Assembly: GCA_029556545.1 (NCBI GenBank)
Contig: JAKQEQ010000023.1
Location: forward strand, 1-64,000
Reading direction: 5' to 3'
Source of the DNA: Candidatus Hydrogenedentota bacterium
Lineage (GTDB): Bacteria; Hydrogenedentota; Hydrogenedentia; Hydrogenedentales; JAGMZX01
Length of the DNA: 64,000 nucleotides
Below the pieces are notes generated by a model. The model was given only the letters and a program-made list of their open reading frames with translations. It did not search any database and was not told where the DNA came from. Positions 59,554 to 64,000 of the stretch are shown here, piece after piece; the stretch's first letter is position 1; every line of letters starts with the position of its first letter. Position numbers and translations under genes: made by a program.

Positions 59554-61650
59554 ATGCGGGGAACACTGATGATGAAGCGGCGGCACAGCCTGTTGATCGC
59601 GCTGGCGCTCGTGATGGCCGCGTCGGTGTGGGCGGCCCCCAACCTCGATCAACTTATCGCGGGACTCGGCGGCGGTGACGAAGAGGCGCGCATCCTGGCG
59701 CGGCAGCTCCTGCCGCGGCACGGCGCGGCGGCGGTTTCGCGGTTGCTCCCACTCGTAACGCGGGAGGACGCGAACGTGTGGTTCGCCGCCATGCGCGTCC
59801 TTGAAGACATTGCGAATACCGTGTCCGTTCCGGGCCGGGAGGCGGAACGCATCGAGACGGCGCGCCTGATTATGACGCTGGTCGCGCCGGAGCAACCGGA
59901 CGCCATCAAGGAACGGGGATTGCGCCTGCTGCCCCTCGTTGTGTCGGAAGGATTCGACCTCGGGCCGGTCGCGGCGCTGCTCGGAAGCAATCCCGTTCTG
60001 CGCGAAAAGGCGCGGGCCGCCCTGCGCGAGATGAACACGACGGAGGCGGCTGTCGCCCTCGGTAACGCGCTGCCAAACGCCGAACCGGAATTCCAATGCG
60101 CCCTGCTGGACGCCCTCGGCATGATGAACAAGCCCGAGACCCTGCCCGCCGTTTTGGCGGCGATCGTGAGTCCCGAAGCGCGGGTGCGCGCGGCGGCGGC
60201 ACGCGCGCTCGCACGTACCGGCGATCCGCAATACACGGCGAAGCTGTTCGCGGTGTACGAGAATGCCGACGACATCACCCGCTTCGACGCGGGCGACGCG
60301 ATCATCCGCCTCGGTCACGCGACGGGCGCGCAAGGCGGCCACTGGCGGGAGACCGTGTCGTTGTTTCGGGCCGCCTCGGCAACGTTCGACGGCCTCCGGT
60401 TGAAAGGCGCGGCCCTGGTCGGTCTGGGAACTTACGGCGATGAAACTGTGATCCCGACGCTGCTCGAAGCGTTGGACGGAAAAGACGGACGGCAACTCGA
60501 ACCGGCGGTGCTGGCCGCGTTCGCGGTGCTGCAAGGTCCCGGCGCGGACCACGCGCTGCTCGATGCGTTTTCGGCCCTGCCTCGCGACGTCCAGGCGTCG
60601 CTGCTCGGCGTCTTCGGTGAGAAGCGCAACGCGCTCTTCCTGCCGCTGCTGACGGAGTATGCCGCGCACGAGGACCTGGTCCTGCGCGACGCCGCCTTGG
60701 CCGGGCTGGCCGCGTCGCGCCTGCCCGGAGCCGTGGACCCGTTGATTCGCTTCGTGGAGACATGCACCGAGGATGAGCGGCCCGTCGCGCTCGATAAGCT
60801 GCGGCGGATGGCGGAGGCGTTTCGCAACGCGGGCGAGCGCGACGGCGCCGGGCGCGCGTTTCTGGCGTTGTACGGCTTCGCGGATTCCGAGGAAAGCAAG
60901 CTCGACGCGCTCGAAGGCATCAAGCAGTTCCCGATTCCCGAGGCGTTCGAGACGATCATGGACGCTGTTGGCGGCGAGGAATTCGCCCAACTGCCCGTCG
61001 GCACGCTCGCGGGTGTCGCGAAGGCCCTGCTCGATGCGGGACGTAAGGACGAGGCCGATAAGGTAATCGAGGCGCTGCTGCCGCGCGTCAACTCGACCGC
61101 GGGACTGCGCGAGGTTATGAGCACGCTCGGGGCGGTCGGATTTACGCCGGAACGGCTCGGCATCCTGACCTCGTGGTCTCTGGTCGGTCCGTTCCCGTGG
61201 CGATTCGACGACGCCTTCGGCAAAACGAACATAAACGAGCCCGATGTCGACCTGAAGGCCGCCTATACCGTGGGCGACAAAACCCTGGCCTGGACGGCGC
61301 ACGAGACCGGCGAACCGTTCGGTCTGGTGAACCTGATGGACATTTTCGGCGCATTGGACGATGTTGCGGCCTATGCGTTCACCCAAGCGGCCGTACCGGA
61401 AGCGGTCGAGGCCGTGGCGCGCGCCGGGTCCGACGACGGCATCAAGATTTGGATCAACGGCGAGGCGGTCCACGAGAACAATGTGGACCGCGGCAACACG
61501 TTTGATGAAGACCAGGCGCCGGTCCGTCTGCGGGCGGGCCTCAACGATATCCTTGTGCAGGTAACGCAGGTTCGCGGCGGCTGGAATTTCAACCTGCGGT
61601 TGACCACGCCGGAAGGCGCGCCGCTGCCGTTCGAGAAACTGACCCCGTAA
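59554..61650 (+). CDS. secreted HEAT-repeat protein
   Basis: A 698-residue exported protein. After a signal peptide (LLIALALVMAASVWA), residues 30-520 are HEAT-like helical repeats such as RMRVLEDIA-type segments reading VWFAAMRVLEDIAN, LQALREMN-like RAALREMNTTEAA and ETLPAVLAAIVSPEARVRAAAARALAR. The last 150 residues form a beta domain like those of the glycan- or sugar-binding type (LTSWSLVGPFPWRFDDAFG, then DGIKIWINGEAVHENNVDRG and ILVQVTQVRGGWNFNLRL). The protein probably binds partners and a carbohydrate. It follows the oxidoreductase gene by 10 bp with a TAGGAG ribosome site, so the two are an operon. Confidence 0.8.
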   Translation: MRGTLMMKRRHSLLIALALVMAASVWAAPNLDQLIAGLGGGDEEARILARQLLPRHGAAAVSRLLPLVTREDANVWFAAMRVLEDIANTVSVPGREAERIETARLIMTLVAPEQPDAIKERGLRLLPLVVSEGFDLGPVAALLGSNPVLREKARAALREMNTTEAAVALGNALPNAEPEFQCALLDALGMMNKPETLPAVLAAIVSPEARVRAAAARALARTGDPQYTAKLFAVYENADDITRFDAGDAIIRLGHATGAQGGHWRETVSLFRAASATFDGLRLKGAALVGLGTYGDETVIPTLLEALDGKDGRQLEPAVLAAFAVLQGPGADHALLDAFSALPRDVQASLLGVFGEKRNALFLPLLTEYAAHEDLVLRDAALAGLAASRLPGAVDPLIRFVETCTEDERPVALDKLRRMAEAFRNAGERDGAGRAFLALYGFADSEESKLDALEGIKQFPIPEAFETIMDAVGGEEFAQLPVGTLAGVAKALLDAGRKDEADKVIEALLPRVNSTAGLREVMSTLGAVGFTPERLGILTSWSLVGPFPWRFDDAFGKTNINEPDVDLKAAYTVGDKTLAWTAHETGEPFGLVNLMDIFGALDDVAAYAFTQAAVPEAVEAVARAGSDDGIKIWINGEAVHENNVDRGNTFDEDQAPVRLRAGLNDILVQVTQVRGGWNFNLRLTTPEGAPLPFEKLTP

Positions 61651-61757
61651 CACCGGGTTCAGAGGACACGCCAAGAGCTGAAACAACTGTCCGTGTTCGT
61701 CCGTCCGTACGCGAACGCATAAACATTCCAGATTACGTGACCGAGGAGGACCATGCC

Positions 61758-62903
61758 ATGCGCGGCATAACCGCACTGTTGTTGGCAACCCTTGCGGCGG
61801 CTGTTCCCGCCGTGGAATTGCGCTTCGATCGTGAACGCATCGGAACCGGAACCTATGAGGCCGCGGCCGCATTCGACGTAAACAACGACGGGGTCATCGA
61901 TATCGTGTCCGGCTGCTATTGGTATGCCGGGCCCGATTTCAGGACGGCGCACACGGTTTGCGACTTGCAGCCCGTTGACACGTACTACGACGACTTCTCG
62001 AACTATCCCCTCGATGTCAACGGCGACGGCTACCTCGATATCGTGAACGGGGCATGGTGGGGCATGCGCCTCGAATGGCGCGAGAACCCGAAGGGCCAGG
62101 CCGGCCTGTGGACCACGCACGAGGTGGCGAAGGTCGGGAATGTCGAGCGCAACGTATTCTGCGATTTCGACGGCGACGGCATCCCCGAGGTGTTCCCCGT
62201 GACGAAGCCCGTGCATATCTTCAAGCTCGAACGGGACGCGGACGGCAAGGGAACGGGAAAGTTCCTGCAATACACCATTGACAAGGGGACGGGCGGACAT
62301 GGACTGGGCACGGGCGACGTCAACGGCGACGGCAGAACCGATATCGTTCTGTCCGGTGGTTGGCTGGAATCGCCTGCGGACCCCTTTGATGTCGAGGGGT
62401 GGGTCTGGCATGCGAAGTTCAACCTCGGGTCCGCGAGCGTGCCCATCCTCGTCCATGACGTGAACAACGACGGACTGAACGATCTCATCGTCGGCGAGGC
62501 GCACAACTACGGCCTGTACTGGATGGAACAGGGCAGGGACGAGAACGGCGACCGCACGTGGACCAAGCACATGGTCGAGGAACATCGCTCCCAATTCCAT
62601 GATCTCCAGTTGCACGACATCGACAACGACGGCGAACTCGAACTGGTCACGGGCAAACGCTACCGCGCCCACAACGGCCACGATCCGGGTGCGGACGATC
62701 CCGTCGGCGTCTACTACTATGAGATCAATGGAGGCGCGTTCGACCGCGTCACCCTCGATTACGGACCGGCGGACAACGCCAGCGGCGTCGGCATCTATTT
62801 CTGGGTCGCGGACGTGACCGGCAACGGCTGGAAGGACATCATAGCCCCCGGCAAAGAGGGCTTGTACCTGTTCCGCAACATGGGTCCCGCCGCGAAGGAC
62901 TGA
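61758..62903 (+). CDS. secreted FG-GAP/VCBS-repeat protein
   Basis: A 381-residue exported protein with a signal peptide (ITALLLATLAAAVPA). It is a beta-propeller with calcium loops DVNNDGVID, DVNGDGYLD, DFDGDGIPE, DVNGDGRTD, DVNNDGLND, DIDNDGELE and a final DVTGNGWKD. Tryptophan-rich strands (GGWLESPAD, GCYWYAGPD) are common in the group linked to carbohydrate genes in planctomycete-like genomes. No enzyme residues are visible. The ATG at 61758 is preferred because GAGGAGG precedes it by 9 nt. It differs from the FG-GAP gene at 15855 in repeat sequence, so it is not a recent copy. Confidence 0.85.
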   Translation: MRGITALLLATLAAAVPAVELRFDRERIGTGTYEAAAAFDVNNDGVIDIVSGCYWYAGPDFRTAHTVCDLQPVDTYYDDFSNYPLDVNGDGYLDIVNGAWWGMRLEWRENPKGQAGLWTTHEVAKVGNVERNVFCDFDGDGIPEVFPVTKPVHIFKLERDADGKGTGKFLQYTIDKGTGGHGLGTGDVNGDGRTDIVLSGGWLESPADPFDVEGWVWHAKFNLGSASVPILVHDVNNDGLNDLIVGEAHNYGLYWMEQGRDENGDRTWTKHMVEEHRSQFHDLQLHDIDNDGELELVTGKRYRAHNGHDPGADDPVGVYYYEINGGAFDRVTLDYGPADNASGVGIYFWVADVTGNGWKDIIAPGKEGLYLFRNMGPAAKD

Positions 62904-62929
62904 ACGCGCACAACGATCGGTTCGACGCG

Positions 62930-64000
62930 TCAGATAAACTGCCGCATAATCGCGTCCAGAACGCCGCCCACATTCTCAGGCGTAATCCCGTACTGGCGAC
63001 AGGCGTTCTCCGCTATGGCGCGGCGGTCCGGGTGTTCGAGGTCGTCCAGGGACGCGAACGCGCCCATCCTGCGCCCGATCTGGAACACGGTCTGGTCCTC
63101 CGGCGACATGGCGAGAAAGCGGTCCAGGAGCGCGAACATTGCCGGTTGGTCCTCGGGCAAACGGCCTTCGAGTTCGCCGATCAGGTTCAGGATGTGATCA
63201 CTGGCAACCACGCTGCTGACGCCGTCGAGGGACGCGATGAAGAGGCGGATTTCGCGGACGGTCTCGACATCGGTGCACTTGTCGAAGCGGCCCGCTTCGT
63301 ATTCCTCGTAGAGCGGCGTATTGGCGGGGATGGCGAGCGTGCGCAGGCGGATGAAGTCGGGATTGATCCGGTTCAGGGCGTCCGCCGACTCGCGCGCGTG
63401 GACCTCGGACAGCGGCCGGCCGCCCAGCCCCGGCATGATGTATTCCGAGAGTTCCATGCCCGCCGCCTTGACCTTGCGCCCCGCGGCGACGTGTTCCGCC
63501 TGCGTCACCCCCTTCTTCATGAAAGCGAGCACCGCATCCGCGCCGGACTCCATGCCGATGTGGACGCGGTTCAGGCCCGCCGCAGCGAGGTCGCGCAGTT
63601 CCTGGTCCGACTTGCGGGCCGCCGTGTGTGCACGCGCGTACGAGGTGATTCGCTCGATCGCTGGGAATCGCGCGCGCAGATGCTCAAGAATCGCGACAAG
63701 GTCCCCGGTTCGCGCGAACAACGAATTCGCATCCTGTAGAAACACGGACCGCATCCCGCCCACCGCCACCCAGTGATAGGCCGCGCGCAGCGCGTCCCGT
63801 TCCTCCGGCGGCGTGCCGCGCGCGATCGCCACATACGCGGCGTGCCGCACATGGCCCGCGCCGTCGGCGGAAGCGCGCAACGCCTCGACGAGCCGGTGGA
63901 CAAGGTCTATATCGCGTCTCACGTGATCGACGGGACGAACGGAGAAGGCCGCGCCCTTGTAGACGGGACAGAAGAGACAACGATTCCAGGGGCAGTTGCG
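62930..64000 (-). CDS. radical SAM protein (5-prime end beyond the right window edge)
   Basis: At least 356 residues of a radical SAM enzyme; the N-terminus lies outside the window. Reading in frame from 64000 gives NCPWNRCLFCPVYKG, the CxxxCxxC cluster motif, so the GTG at 63922 that begins a shorter reading is not the start. The barrel has the segment GLNRVHIGMESGADAVLAFMKKGVTQAEHV, typical of the Elp3/MiaB-like radical SAM branch, and PDFIRLRTLAIPANTPLYEEYEAG of the oxygen-independent coproporphyrinogen-oxidase-like proteins. The exact reaction is unknown. It is convergent with the FG-GAP gene, 26 bp away. Confidence 0.88.
   Translation of the reverse strand, partial: RNCPWNRCLFCPVYKGAAFSVRPVDHVRRDIDLVHRLVEALRASADGAGHVRHAAYVAIARGTPPEERDALRAAYHWVAVGGMRSVFLQDANSLFARTGDLVAILEHLRARFPAIERITSYARAHTAARKSDQELRDLAAAGLNRVHIGMESGADAVLAFMKKGVTQAEHVAAGRKVKAAGMELSEYIMPGLGGRPLSEVHARESADALNRINPDFIRLRTLAIPANTPLYEEYEAGRFDKCTDVETVREIRLFIASLDGVSSVVASDHILNLIGELEGRLPEDQPAMFALLDRFLAMSPEDQTVFQIGRRMGAFASLDDLEHPDRRAIAENACRQYGITPENVGGVLDAIMRQFI

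Noticed and set aside
59434-61872. Minus-strand open frame of 812 codons opposite the HEAT-repeat gene
   Set aside because: It is antisense to a gene with a signal peptide and clear repeats.

Overview
This is a GC-rich bacterial chromosome segment, about two-thirds G+C by eye. It is gene-dense, with at least 52 protein genes. I found no rRNA, tRNA, CRISPR array or insertion sequence. Housekeeping genes (dnaA, def, recR, carA, pdxA, an LL-diaminopimelate aminotransferase) sit among many secreted proteins: FG-GAP proteins, HEAT repeats, a discoidin-like protein, sulfatase-free carbohydrate-active enzymes, a Tat-exported Gfo/Idh/MocA oxidoreductase and glucuronate-isomerase-like enzymes. This mix is typical of Planctomycetota, Lentisphaerota, Verrucomicrobiota and Hydrogenedentota. 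A duplicated ELLRVIQF C-terminal module on a secreted hydrolase (about 56707-57000) reminds me most of Candidatus Hydrogenedentota. That placement is inference from memory, not proof.

Layout. 1-3319, minus: an APC permease, class III aminotransferase and Fe-dependent alcohol dehydrogenase operon, probably for amine or amino-acid breakdown. 3358-6671, minus: a sugar-type ABC importer whose solute-binding protein and first permease are fused, followed by the second permease; no ATPase gene is adjacent. 6789-11514, plus: RimK-type ligase with a C-terminal RCK_C domain, an AstE-like metallohydrolase, a DUF72 protein and an alpha/beta hydrolase without the nucleophile serine. 11652-15851, plus: MoxR ATPase, DUF58 and TgpA-like transglutaminase operon. 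15855-18163, minus: pdxA overlapped by an FG-GAP protein gene. 18485-21904, plus: single-domain MazG, candidate origin elements, dnaA, def and recR.

21993-26406, minus: a discoidin-like secreted protein, then three genes joined by 4-bp overlaps that encode a small GTPase, a large dynamin-like GTPase and a two-helix membrane protein. I consider this the best candidate for a poorly described system. 26584-30541, minus: carA, a DUF1569 protein, a DUF4139 protein and an orphan nucleotidyltransferase. 30598-36833, minus: a carbohydrate and sugar-acid block (BNR_4 protein, GH43-like enzyme, nitroreductase, epimerase-like SDR, glucuronate-isomerase-like protein). 36971-39090, minus: a B12-binding radical SAM enzyme and a hexapeptide acyltransferase. 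39462-39880, plus: a lower-GC HicAB toxin-antitoxin pair.

40008-47924, mostly plus: methyltransferase, triheme cytochrome c peroxidase, GHL10 glycosidase-like protein and GH127 enzyme, ending in a 13-unit heptanucleotide array, then a dolichol-kinase/CTP-transferase-like membrane protein. 47946-52765, minus: PTS IIA protein, DapL-like aminotransferase, a DUF4097-like beta protein and a phosphodiester glycosidase. 52959-57018, plus: a TPR lipoprotein and an S15-type hydrolase with calcium-binding repeats. 57125-64000: a glycosyltransferase (minus), oxidoreductase, HEAT-repeat and FG-GAP genes (plus), and a radical SAM gene (minus) that runs off the right edge.

A recurring regulatory feature is an extended -10 promoter (TGn followed by TAnnnT) shortly upstream of many starts, usually with no good -35 box. 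Junctions of the ATGA, GTGA or TTGA type join genes within operons.
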